A DNA stretch of 64,000 bases, from positions 23,036,741-23,100,740 of the forward strand of contig CM068545.1 in the NCBI GenBank assembly GCA_035048495.1, in the 5' to 3' direction. A program made the position numbers and the translations under genes. Positions 42,654 through 53,799 of the stretch are shown here, one piece after another; within the stretch, counting starts at the first letter, position 1, and each line of letters starts with the position of its first letter. The notes below the pieces were generated by a model. It was given only the letters and a program-made list of their open reading frames with translations. It searched no databases and was not told the DNA's origin. Source of the stretch: Euptelea pleiosperma. Lineage: Eukaryota; Streptophyta; Magnoliopsida; Ranunculales; Eupteleaceae.

Positions 42654-43730
42654 TTCCACCTCCTTCATGAACAGGCATTTCGGTGAAAGTATCGAGTGTT
42701 ATTATATATCACTCTCCATAAGCTATTTGACTCTTGATTTCTGCCTCAAATTAACCTCTACCATGAAAATGATTTTATAAAACTCTGCCTTTAAATTGAT
42801 CCTCCTGTCTCATCCTCCATAGTTAATAGACCCGCATTCTCCTTCCTATCCAACAAAGATATTTCTTCTAGAAGAGCTATCTTCTTAATATCAATTCTCT
42901 CAAAGATTTTACCTTTCAATGTCTTTAGCTTCTTCTTGAAAAAATCCCCAGCCCTACCATTAAATCTCAAGGAGTACCCCACCATTCCTTTGCCTTCTCT
43001 TTAAATTTTGGATAAAAAAAGCCATATATTCTTGAAACAAAAAAATAGAGAGCCGATAAGCAATACCGCCACAATCAAGAAGCAAAATGGTGTGATTAGA
43101 GGATGGATACAAAGACAACGCCACCTGCGTGACATTCAAAAAATTATCTTCCCAACTACCAAAATGTATAGAAAGCGATCAAGCCTACACAAGGTAGGAG
43201 AATAATGGTTGTTAGACCAAGTGAACCTTCCGCCAACAAGTTGAAGGTCCATAAGGAGATGCTTATTAACAAGCTCTTCAAACTTTTGCATGCTGCTAGT
43301 CACTCCATGCATCTATCACTCTTCTCATCCAAGAATCTAATAGCATTACACTGAGGCACCACAAATAATCCCGCAAGCTACTATGTATAGGACCATACCC
43401 CATAAGAACCTAAAGGAACTGATCTTCTACTCTTTCGCACAAGATTGATAAACAAAAGGCTCCTACTAAAATGTCAATAATTAACATCAATCATCTTCTT
43501 ATCTCACACAGCACAACGATACCACCCACCTACCCCATGGCCAAGATATCACACCATCCTTAATCCCTAATACGATCCATAAGTCTTTAATAGTACGCTC
43601 ATCCATCTTCTCCTATTTAGTCTCTTAAAGAACAATCATATTCACCTTACAGGATTTAATCAAATCCTTCACAACCACCCTAATGTCCCTACACCCCAAA
43701 TTTCTAACATTCCATAACAGCCTGGTTTAT

Positions 43731-43962
43731 AGATAGCTAGCTAGGCCCAAGTCTAGCCTAACCCGTTATGGACTCAACATATTAGGCCCGAACCTAACCC
43801 ATTAGTGAATATAACAAGCCAAGACGTAAGAATTGGGTTGGACTTGCAATAAATGTTGGAGGAAATCTTTCGTTTAGGATGGTGCAAGAAATAGTCCAAC
43901 ATTGGGCTATTGATATGGCATCGTAAGGATGAGAGAATCGAGCCAACTGGATGAGAGGGTAC
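43731..43962. other. Spacer between the LINE and the truncated LTR
   Basis: GGCCCGAACCTAACCC-type text with no recognised element end. Last five bases are GGTAC, the would-be duplication of the LTR that follows. Confidence 0.4.
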
Positions 43963-45196
43963 TGATATTCGCTTAAAAGTGCGTATTTTCCACTGTTATC
44001 TTCTAAGCATTTTCACTCTCCTACGTTAAAATACTCTATTTATCTACTTTTCTACGTAAGAGTCTCTTTTGTTGCGTAGAACACACTTTTCTGGACGAAA
44101 TGGTATATTTGCATGCATTAAACACATTTTCGAAAGTCTAGACATTAAATTGTTCTGATAAAGTCTCATTACGCGCTTCTTCTGTCGTAGGAAACCCCGA
44201 TGGGACAATTCTTGAGACTTGCGAGCCCACATCGATCAGGAAAGCCCATTATCAAACCTTAAAGAGCCAACATGCTATGACTAGAAGATATGGGCCAAAT
44301 ATGGGCTGAATAAGAGGACCAAAAAGCCGGCCCAAAGAACGAAGAGAGCAGGAGAGCCAATGACCAAGAGACGGACCAAAGCATTTAAAGCCACATGAGT
44401 CAGCAAGGAATGATAGTCTACTCTACTGGAGAAGCGTGAGGATGGTCACAGTGAAGACCAGGGTTCCAGACACTCTGCCAATACTTTTATCTCCATTTTC
44501 TGATATTTTCTCTCTCATCTCTCCTTATTCTCTCTCTCTTCATCTCTCGGTCCTCGAATCTACTGACCTAACTCCAGAACTCCTACCCATTGGCTCTGTC
44601 TCATCTCCCTTAGCTTTCTGACCGTTGGATCTTTAATCGGACCATTGGATCTTCCACCGGACCGTTGGATCTCTCTAGATCCGTCGATCTACCAATCTGG
44701 GTCCCAATCAAGTCATCATCCATCCGATCGCCATCAGATTGTCCGTCACATCATCTTGTGAGACGATGGACATCATCAATCCATGTGGGCCAGTAGCTGG
44801 GCCCATCATCATCGACCCGCTGTCCGACCATTTAGTGGACCCCGTGAATTTTAAAATAATTTCAATTAAATTTTAAAAAATGGGGGGTCCACTAAATGGG
44901 GAAATTCCCCAAAGAAAAGTAGGGTTTTACTTAAAAAATATATATATATATATATATTTTTCTTATTTTTTTATTTTTGAAAAATACTCTATTTCCATTA
45001 AAGGAAATAGGGAGCTTCAAAAGGGGAAGGAGAAGGGTTCGTTTGAACCCTAATCCCCCTCCTATCTCTTTCTCTCCTTTCCCAAAACCTTCTCCCTATC
45101 CTTTCCCCGATTTTCTTCTCCTCTTCCCGCTCCTTTATTCGTCGTCTTCTTCCCCCATTCTTCGCCGGAGTTGCAGGGTTTGCAACTCCGGCCGTT
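43963..45196 (+). mobile_element. LTR family I, copy truncated at its 3' side
   Basis: Starts TGATATTCGCTTAAAAGTGC and continues as in the complete copies (TCTACGTAAGAGTCTC, GAGACTTGCGAGCCCACA, CT-rich leader, CCCTAATCCCCC). It stops just after the palindrome CCGGAGTTGCAG...CTCCGG (45165-45191), where CACTA transposase sequence begins. Roughly the last 1.5 kb of the LTR is missing. Confidence 0.75.
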
Positions 45197-47525
45197 TGTC
45201 TCAAAGATTCTTCGCATATATACCCTTCCGCTATTGAACCCTCAGGATAGTTTTTATTTCGGACATATGTCTTCAACCTGTGCAAGTACCTCTTTATTGG
45301 ATACATCCACCGGTATTGCACTGGTCCGGCTATCTTGGCCTCACCAGCTAGATGAATGGGCAAGTGCACCATAATATCAAAAAAAGCCGGTGAAAAAATT
45401 ATCTCTAATTTACAAAGTGTTACTGCAATCTGCGCTTCAAGTTGTTCCAATTTTCCCACCTTCAAAACTTTCGAACATAACTGCCTGAAGAACATGGACA
45501 ACTCAATCAACGCTGAACAAACGTTCTTAGGTAAGATATCATGTACTGCAAGAGGTAGAAATTGTTGCAAAAGAACATGGCAATCGTGACTCTTCAGCCC
45601 TGAGATCTTGCACTGTTTGACTTGCACGCATCGTGAAAAGTTCGACAAATAATTATCTGGAACCTTGACCTCTTTTAACACTTGACAAAACTTTATTTTT
45701 CAATAGTCGACATCGTGTGGCATGCCGGAGGTAGTAAATATTTTCTCCCGTCCAATTTTGGGTGAAGTTCTTTCCTTATACGCATTCTCTTCATATCTAG
45801 ACGAGCCTTCAATGTGCATAACATCCAGATTGTGCCGCAACAAAAGATCTTTCCAATATGGCAATTCGAAGAAAATGCTCATCTTCTTCCAATTCTTTGG
45901 TAAATTGCAGTCATCCCTCTTTCTCTTCCTCCCACTGATATCCGTATCTGCCTTGCCAAATGTGATCTGCTCATAATCATATAATTGATCGAGCACATCC
46001 CTGCCAGTCAACGGTTTGGGCGCGTTCCTTGTTTCTATTTTGCCATCAAACGACCTTTTATTCTGTCGAAATTTATGATCATGTGGAAGAAATCGACGAT
46101 GTCACATGTAGCATTCTTTGTGTCCTTCTGTCAATCTTACCGAACATGTCTCTATGTGGCAAGAGGGACAAGCAAGTTTTCCTTTAGTGCTCCATCTTAA
46201 CAAGTTCGCTAATGCAGGGAAGTCATTAATAGTCCATATAACTCCTGCACGGCATCAAAAATTTTGCTTTAAAGAAGCGTCGTATGCCTCAAATCCATCT
46301 ATCAACAATTCTTTCAAGTCTTCTATTAATGGTTGCAAGTACACATCAATGTCGTTCCCAGGAGCTTTGGGACCAGGAATAAGCAACGTCAACATGAAAG
46401 ACGTTGGCTTCATACACATCCACGGTGGCAAATTGTATGGAATAAGAACTACAGGCCACGTGTTGTGCAGAGTGCTCTTATAACGAAATGGGGTGAAACC
46501 ATCACTCCCTACTCCAAGTCGAACATTCCTCGGTTCAGAACCGAACGCTGGGTATTGCATGTCCAAAGTTTCCAATGACTTAGAGTCTGCAGGATGTCTC
46601 AACACAACATCTTTCGTACGACCCTCATCATGCCATCTCATTTGCTCGGCTGTTTTTGAACACATTAACAACCTCTGAAGTCACGGTTTCAATGGAAAAT
46701 AATGCAAAATCTTTGCAGGTATTTTGGTACCCTCTGCAAACGAACTGGAAGCTTCTTCAACAGACTAACCTGTAACTGATTTCCACCTGGACGCACCACA
46801 TACGACACATTCATTTGCATTCTCGTGCTCCTTCCAGTATAGCATGCAGTCATTCGGACATGCATCTATCTTCGTGTAATGCAGACCAAGATCTCGAAGG
46901 ATTTTTTTTTATTCGTAATGATTCTTTGGCAACTTTTCACCAGCTAGCAGTGCCTCTTTTAATAATTCAAGTAACATGTCGAACAATTTATTACTCCATC
47001 CGTTTAGACACTTCAGGAGTAATAGCTGTACAAGGAAAGATAGTTTCAAAAATTTTGTGCAACCTGGATACAGTTCAGTCTCGGCATCCTTCAACATCTC
47101 TTAAAATTTATTCGCTTCCTGATTTGGCTCAACTGGTCCAGTCTCAGTTGATTCATTCTCCTCTTCATGATTAGGAGGGGATATTCCAAATGCATCTTGT
47201 AACATTCCTTGCATATCATCGGCCTCACCTTCAACCTCATTCTCACCACGTTCATCAATCTCATTCCTCATATATTCACCCGCATTTAGAACCTCCCCAT
47301 GGTGAATCCAGATGGTGTAATCCGTCATTATTCCATATCATAATAAGTCACCATGCGCATCTTTTCTATCTTTTACGATCACATTCTTGCATTCAAGACA
47401 AGGACACCAAATCTTGTCCCCAAACCTTGTATTAGCAAATGCAAAATTCAAGAATTGCTCGACTCCAACTAGATACTCACAGGTATTTCTTGGCTTCTTA
47501 ATCCAACTTTTATCCATCGGCATAT
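45197..47525 (-). pseudogene. CACTA transposase (TNPD-like) relic
   Basis: Order on the minus strand: transposase-associated domain (MDKSWIKKPRNTCEYLVGVE, CPCLECKN, near 47400-47520); an acidic linker; transposase family 21 text (NDCMLYWKEHENANECVVCG near 46810, LRHPADSKSLETLD near 46590, RNVRLGVGSDGFTPF, YNLPPWMCMKPTSFMLTLLI near 46420, DVYLQPLIEDLKELLIDGF near 46340); then FELPYWKDLLLRHNLDVMHI (near 45850); then the DUF4218-like end (ALIELSMFFRQLCSK, CKLEIIFSPAFFDIMVHLPI, YPEGSIAEGYICEESL). Stops occur near 47340, 47100, 46910, 46770, 46254 and 45700, so no full protein can be made. It ends abruptly after EESL at the LTR junction. Confidence 0.9.
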
Positions 47526-48404
47526 CCCTTTAGAGCGACGTCACCTTCACCGGAAAGCACATTGTCACACACGACTCAAGGGGGCATGCATGCATCATGC
47601 TTCCTATCTGCTCTCTAACGGGTGGGTGGTTCCTATCTCATTCAGAAATGCATAATCTCTGTTACACTCAATAGCCAAGTGGTTATTTCTATCTGAAGGA
47701 AAATTTTGACAACATTTCCCTATAGTTCTCCAAGTACACAATTTAGACTAGGGACAAACATGTCACCTTGTCTAAATATGTACCCAGAGAACAAAAGGAA
47801 TGCTTGCTGAAACTGTCATTCAAATAAAAATAACCACTTTAACTACTGACTGTACTAGAGATTATGCATTCCCAAACATGTCCAAACTGGACAATTTAAG
47901 GATCAACAGCAGACAATTACTCCTCACTACAAACAAGACAAAAAAGTTATTCACTGTACAACTAATATGTCACATGTAGGTGATAAGGCACAATTGTCAC
48001 ACAATGATAATTGAATAAGAGATCTAAGGTTCAATGCATGTATATGCATGATGTGTGTGTGTCAACTATTTACATGATATACAACATGAAGTGAGAAATG
48101 ATTGAAACTTTAAAACGTTAAGTAAATTAAAATGTTTGCACTTCAATACTAGCCTTATATTACATACAGTACTACCAGCATACAATGAAGAATTCGGTGG
48201 TAAAATAATAAAATAAGCATTATCATAAGCAATTGAATATAAAATTAGATAGAATAACAAATCATGAAATATACATTATCATAAGCAATTGAATATAAAA
48301 TTAGATAGAATAACATGTCATAAAAAATTTAACAAAAACACATGCATATAGTAGACATGAAGAACAAATCTGATATTTTAATATCAAGATGTCCTAATTA
48401 AGAA

Positions 48405-48640
48405 CCATACCTGCAACTACAAACGAAGTACCAACGGTCAAAAATCACTAACTAGACTAATCTTCGATCAGTATGTTCATCTACGATTTAGCCAAACATC
48501 CATACGGTCAGAAATTGCTAAGCACAATGATCTTGGGTCTATATCTCCATTTACGAATCGGCCAAACATACATACGTTCAGAAATCATAAATGAAACTGA
48601 TTTTGGGACTACGTCTGAACATCCATAGGTTGTGTGTTAT
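48405..48640. repeat. Decayed Mutator-type MITE text
   Basis: CCAAACATCCATACGGTCAG and CCAAACATACATACGTTCAG occur with AATCACTAACTAGACTAATC; about three short interior repeats of the MITE family without ends. Inside the CACTA element. Confidence 0.5.
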
Positions 48641-48672
48641 CACTATTGCTGGTTATGGAATTCAGTTTGTGG

Positions 48673-48780
48673 GGCGAAGAAATAAACTTAGTTGATCGAT
48701 GCAATGCGGCGAAGAAATCAACTTGGTGGATCGATGTAATGCGGCAAAGAAATCAACTTGGTGGATCGATGCCGGGTAGT
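48673..48780. repeat. Tandem repeat of about 35 bp, three copies
   Basis: Units read GCGAAGAAATCAACTTGGTG followed by GATCGATGxxATGCG. Inside the CACTA element. Confidence 0.85.
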
Positions 48781-49252
48781 GAAAAAATTCAATAGGTGTA
48801 GAAAGTAAGAGGTATTTATACCAGATGACTTTCAAACTGATTTTGGGACTCTGTATGGCATCCCAATTATAATAGCTAACAGAAGACTTTTCTTTGTATG
48901 GCATCCCATTTCCCAATTTGCATGCAACAGCCTATCTGCAGCTGATTTAATGACAAAAACTTTTTTCTCCATTCCACTCATTCCCAACTTCTTCACATCT
49001 TCCTTGTATTCCTGACATCCTTCTTTATTTTCCATTCGAATGTTACATCTGAAACATTATTATTGGATGATGTATTCTATTGCCAACCCTACAGTTAAGA
49101 AATTTTAAAAAATATACACAACCTAGAGTCAATCTAAGCCATATAACATAGACCACGAGGACCTGTCATTCACTATACCATGGGTATAGCAGAGCGGGGT
49201 CAGGGCTGTTACCGGTTGATGAATCACATAATGAATGCAATTACTTGACTAT

Positions 49253-49740
49253 AAATCAACATATTCTGAAATTTCTAACCCCATCAAATGTGGGTTTAAG
49301 TTAATGGTAAAAAAATCCATACTTCTTCAACTTGTAAACCGTGCTATGAATATCAGAATTTCAACTACCATCAAATGTTGGTTTCAAGTTAACAGTAAAA
49401 AATAGACAATCCATAATTCTTCAACTTGTAAACCAGCCTATGAATATAAGAATGATTTTAATTTTTTTTGAGGGTGATCTCCTCAACATATAGACCACAC
49501 CTACAAAAAATCAACCCATTCTAAAATTTCTAACACCATCAAATGTGGGTTTCAAGTTAACAATAAAAATAGACAGTCCATAATTCTTCAACTTGTAAAG
49601 CAACTTATGAATATAAGAATGATTTGAATTTTTGTCAGGGTGATCTCCTCACCATATAGACCACACCTACAGCAAATCAACCCATTCTGAAATTCCTAAC
49701 ACCATCAAATGTGGGTTTCATCCATACACCCAAAAATCTC
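49253..49740. repeat. Imperfect tandem repeat, about four copies
   Basis: Units contain CATTCTGAAATTTCTAACAC, CATCAAATGTGGGTTTCAAG, AATTCTTCAACTTGTAAA and GGGTGATCTCCTCACCATAT; spacing 100-170 bp. Related text occurs at 38205-38310. Just after, GGGAAGGGTTTCACTTATAA occurs twice (about 49768 and 49809). Confidence 0.8.
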
Positions 49741-50389
49741 TAAGAATAAGCCACTTGACTGAAAAATGTGGGAAGGGTTTCACTTATAAACCCTAATCAC
49801 AACTCTAATGGGAAGGGTTTCACTTATAAACCCTCAATGTTGATGTAAAAATCCAATTAGAAAACCGTAGAAACAATGACATACTTTATCGTGTGAAGCG
49901 GCAAACCACATTTCTATCTTTTTCTTGTCTCTTCACTCACTTCCTCACCACTGCAGTGTTTCTGTAGATCAGGAGTTGTGATGTTTTAAAATACAAGAAG
50001 AGAAGGTATACCTCAAACAGTGAATCGAATTTTTACCCTAATAATTGTGATAAGGCATTAGTGATGATGGTTTTTAGGCTAGGCAAGATGATAAAGAACT
50101 AACAAAAGCACTCGAGTTCGGAATAAACTAACAAGTGAAAAGGAAATCAAGAGTCTCCAAGAGACATATGACATCAAATATCTCAGTCTAACTACATAAG
50201 TATTCCGAAAATTTGTCATCTTATATACTAAAAATACATACACAATGGACGATATTAGAAAAAATTAATTCAATGATAACATACCTCATTCAACATCCTA
50301 TGCAATACATACATTATTGCCTTAAAGTTTTAAATTATTGTGACCTAATTACAGGTTTTAAGTAAGACTATGCTATGAAATATCCATGC

Positions 50390-50680
50390 TGTCAATGGGT
50401 CCAAAAGAGTGCGCTAAAAACCTAAAATCAACCTAATTAGTGATTTCTAAGCTTTGGATTAGAGTCATTTTCATGGGTTAATTTTAACCGTGGGAACTTG
50501 AGCATTATTTGGGGGACAAGATCGAAAGGTTTGTAATCACTAATTTCAAAACTTTGGATCTTCGTGCTTAAATCCAATAATAGAAATCACCAATCAAGGT
50601 GGATTTTTGCTGTATATATCCACGAAGGATGAGTTACATATCCATGAAGTCAGTGGATCCAAAAGAGTAGGAACTTTGTT
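50390..50680. mobile_element. Mutator-type MITE, decayed
   Basis: GGGTCCAAAAGAGTGCGC on the left and TGGATCCAAAAGAGTAGGA on the right flank the family interior (TTAGTGATTTCTAAGCTTTG, GGTTTGTAATCACTAATTTC). The terminal 60 bp differ from the main type. Inside CACTA. Confidence 0.55.
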
Positions 50681-50689
50681 GACAGATGG

Positions 50690-51090
50690 TCGTCATCAAC
50701 ATTGATGACAAACCTCAGTATGAGTGACATGGCACACGTTTAGAGATCACTTACCGTAAGGATGTTTGGCCCAACCTATGTGAACCTACAGACCAAAAAA
50801 TTACCCAACATAAGCGTTGGATTGGAGTATAACTTGGGCTACAAAGACCCAAAAATCAGACTGATTACTGATTTCCAACCTTTGGATCTTTGTTCCCCAA
50901 ATAATGGTCAATAATGCTCAGATTCAACGGTTAAACATCAACCCATGAAAATAAGTCCAATCCAACGCCTAAAAAATAATAATCAAGCTGATTTTTAGTT
51001 TGTAGGTCCGCTTAGGGATTGGCTTAACATCCATATGGTCAGAGTCCTCTAAGGGTGTCCCACGTGGCTCATATAGTGTCCTGTAACCGA
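50690..51090. mobile_element. Mutator-type MITE
   Basis: Left arm CAGTATGAGTGACATGGCAC, right arm GTCCCACGTGGCTCATATAG, interior as in the family. The left outer part has an extra GTCATCAACATTGATGAC hairpin. No exact duplication found. Inside CACTA. Confidence 0.65.
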
Positions 51091-51494
51091 AGCCTCTTAT
51101 TTTAGGGCGGTAACTGGAGGCTGAGCCTTTATATATTGAACCAAGACGATTTTTGTGTGAAATTGTGTCTGAAAATATGTCCACTGGCACGATTCCATCC
51201 ATGGAAATCAATTTCATGGGTTGATTTCATGGAATATCAACAATATTTGAGAAGAAATTAAAAATAAGGGTTTCAAAGGGATGGTAAAAAAAATAGAAAA
51301 ACTAACTTACCGGCGAACGGTGCGACGACGTCAGGTGTAGACAGCAACGAGGCAGCGGCGAGTTGACGGAGGGATGGAAGAGGTGATGGGGTTTCGGCCT
51401 CAGAAATGGAGAAAGGCAAGAGAACAAAGGGGAAAGAGAGAAAATAGGGGAAAGAGTAAAGTGTTCGGTTTTTTTTTTTTTTTTATTAAGTACA

Positions 51495-51770
51495 GGGTAT
51501 TAGCGGCGGCCAGTAACTGCCGCTTACCTTTAGCGGCAGCCAGAAACCGCCGCTAAAGGATACTTTTAGCTGCAGTCAGATCTATGACCGCCGGTAATGG
51601 TACACCTATAGTGGCGATCATAGATCTGAGCGCCGCTAAAAGTAGTCAGATTTTTCCCGCCATTTTATTTTCGTGCCTTTAGTGGCGGTTTAGCCTCTGG
51701 CCGCCGCTAAAACCCTTTATAGTGGCGGTTTTTTGCCGGCCGCCGCTAATAGTCCGCCGCTATAAATCAA
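51495..51770. repeat. CACTA subterminal repeats
   Basis: At least ten TAGCGGCxG / CxGCCGCTA motifs on both strands. In En/Spm elements such subterminal motifs are binding sites for the element's own DNA-binding protein; that role is inferred here. Confidence 0.75.
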
Positions 51771-52717
51771 TTTTCTTGTAGTGTATATGGCTAGAAAGGA
51801 ATAGGAGAACTTTTGTAGGAGAGGAAAGATCCCTTCAGGAAATACTTATTAGCATCAAGCCATTCCTCTTCAGTCGGGTAACATATCGGAGCTGAGAAGT
51901 CCATTCTTTGGCGATTTGGTGTTCATGTTTGATGAGGTTTTGACATGAGAGATAGGGTTGCAACTTGAGCGTGCTCAACCCGAGCCCGACGGGCTGAACC
52001 CAATGGTGTGCTCAAGTTGGGTTGACTTGTTCAGTACTCGGGCTCGGGCTCAGGATAGTTTTTTGAAAACCCGATCAAAATCGGATTGGGCTCTGGTTGA
52101 GGCCTCGACCAACCCGAGCCCGATTAACACAACACATATTTTATATATATATACATTTTATATATGTTATACACAATAGTAAATCTTCATATATATATAT
52201 ATATATAAATTATTCATAAGCTAGGGTTTGGGTTTTGTACGCATTACACTTCCTGGGGTTCCTTCTCTACAGTGAAGTGTGTTGGAGTCTCTAAATCTCT
52301 CATCCTCTTTTGTTATATAGATTAATGTTTTTCTCTTCCTCCATTTATGCCCTTTACATATTCCACTATTGATTTTTCCTGTATTGTAATTTCAATGTGA
52401 TGCGATGGCGAGAACAATACAAGATAAATCATTGATTGCAAGATTCTTAGGGTTGGGATTTCTGTAGGTACCGTATTTTCTGGCAAATGATATGGTGACA
52501 CGTGTATTGGCTACACACGTGCAGTATCAAAACAACGACGTGTGGTGTCATCCTTCATGCGTGAGTAAATGTGCCGAAGACATCATCAGAAGCCATAATT
52601 ATTCCATCACTGTCACACGTCTTCCATTAATGGAAGAAACACGTGTCAGATTGGAAGGATCAGAAGAGAGCATCTCGAGGCAAAGTTGTTAACAGAACAC
52701 ATAAATCTTCAGCCTTT

Positions 52718-52754
52718 AATATGTCGGGAAGCATTCAAACTTGCCCGACATATT
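52718..52754. repeat. Perfect hairpin (11-bp stem, 15-nt loop)
   Basis: AATATGTCGGG and CCCGACATATT are exact complements. It stands at the left edge of the 48-bp minisatellite, whose units repeat the CGGGA and CCCGACA words. Nearby, TCTTCCATTAATGGAAGA (about 52619) is another perfect palindrome. Confidence 0.85.
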
Positions 52755-52756
52755 AA

Positions 52757-53130
52757 TGATTGACCCATTTGACGAGAATGACAATTATCTCACCCCGCCA
52801 AGGTCCAGCGGCCCACATGGTGCAAGTGACGATTATCTCATCCTGCTAAGTTCATACAACGTTCTTAACGGGATTGATATTCAATTCACCCCGACAAGCT
52901 CAACAACACATGATGGGATCAACATTTCATTCATCCTAACAGGTTTGGTTATTGTCCTTAACGGGAGTGATGTTCTATACATCCCGACAAGGGTAGATGG
53001 CCTACTTGACGGGATCGACTTTCATCTCATCCTGACAAGATCATACAACCTATTCAACGGGAGTAACGTTCCTCTCATCCTGACAAGTTCAGCATCTTAC
53101 TTGGCGGGATTGAATTTCTATCAATCCCGA
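52757..53130 (+). repeat. 48-bp minisatellite with an open frame
   Basis: About seven diverged units of 45-51 bp, each holding AACGGGA(T/G)TGA and CATCCTGACAAG. Because the period is a multiple of three, one frame stays open for 139 codons (52741-53160) with a 16-residue pattern (NGIDIQF..., DGINISF..., NGSDVLY..., DGIDFHL..., NGSNVPL...). There is no supporting family or start context, so I treat it as repeat, not gene. Confidence 0.8.
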
Positions 53131-53799
53131 GAAATATACAGGATTCAGCAAGTGAGTTAAGTATTCTAAATACAGTTAGTTTTTTAACCAATGAGAATTG
53201 GCCACATGGCAGTTAGGTGAATTGTTACAGCTTCGACGTCCCCTTATTCGAATATCTGACATGAAGAGTGCCACCTCAGTTTTCTAAGATATAACTGAAT
53301 AGGGGAAGTTAGGATCTAACAAGAAAATTCTGTTTCATAACAAAATCTTCCTAGATCATAACTGATTGATGATGAATGGACACGTGGAAGGTAAGTCACA
53401 CCAGTTTTAGGGGTATAAATACAGGACCCTTAGGACTGAGAAAATGATCTTGCTCTCCAGATCTAGATAGCCTGAACTCTGAAATAATTTACTATTTTTA
53501 TGAACCCTGTTACAAATCCTAAACTGACTTGAACGTCGGAGTATTGTCAACAGGTACAACCACATCTCATCTGGAGATCATCCTATCCTTCGCGGAGGAG
53601 AAAGCAGTTTTATCCTGAAGCACCGGAATCATCCGATCATCATCAAGATACGAATCGTCTGACCTTGAAGATTGTGTGGGTTAGATCAGATATTTCCCCC
53701 CCACAGTTTCCCTTGCCAACCCGAACGCCGCACGCCACCATCCTTTTATCAGTCGTTCTTCATCTTCACTGTCATTCTTCTTCTCATGCTATTCCTCAA

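Larger units (their letters stand above)
38960..43730 (-). pseudogene. L1-type LINE ORF2 relic, split by two insertions
   Basis: Reading down the minus strand from 43730: NVRNLGCRDIRVVVKDLIK (endonuclease start), LVGGRFTWSNNHYSP then CRLDRFL (near 43170-43230), FKKKLKTLKGKI and LLEEISLLDRKENAG (42830-42940). Past the solo LTR come LVSDKWACL, and past the hAT MITE FDSISRDQSSWLKRP and YRPISLVWNVYKIMDKVLV (near 39080). This is the usual order endonuclease - linker - reverse transcriptase of plant L1 elements, with many stops and frameshifts. The interruptions are a solo LTR (39736-42653) and a hAT MITE (39423-39650). The reverse transcriptase is truncated at its 3' side near 38960. Confidence 0.8.
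45197..51783 (-). mobile_element. CACTA (En/Spm) transposon, 3'-truncated
   Basis: On the minus strand the element begins at 51783 with CACTACAAGAAAATTGATTT, a typical plant CACTA terminus. About 280 bp of subterminal repeats follow (TAGCGGCGGCC and TTAGCGGC motifs on both strands, 51495-51770). The transposase relic is at 47525-45197. The 3' terminus is missing: transposase text breaks off at 45197 against the LTR. The base after CACTA's start (51784 on) is LINE sequence, so it inserted in a LINE. Inside are Mutator-type MITE copies and tandem repeats. Confidence 0.85.
52463..53705 (+). mobile_element. Solo LTR, family II (1243 bp)
   Basis: Starts TGTAGGTACCGTATTTTCTG and ends TTTCCCCCCCACA; flanks ATTTC and GTTTC match at 4 of 5. 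Near the end are a TATAAATACAGG box (about 53414), GAGTATTGTCAACAGGTACA and GCGGAGGAGAAAGCAG, text that reads like the U3/R part of a plant LTR. A 48-bp minisatellite fills its left half. No internal region is present. Confidence 0.55.
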
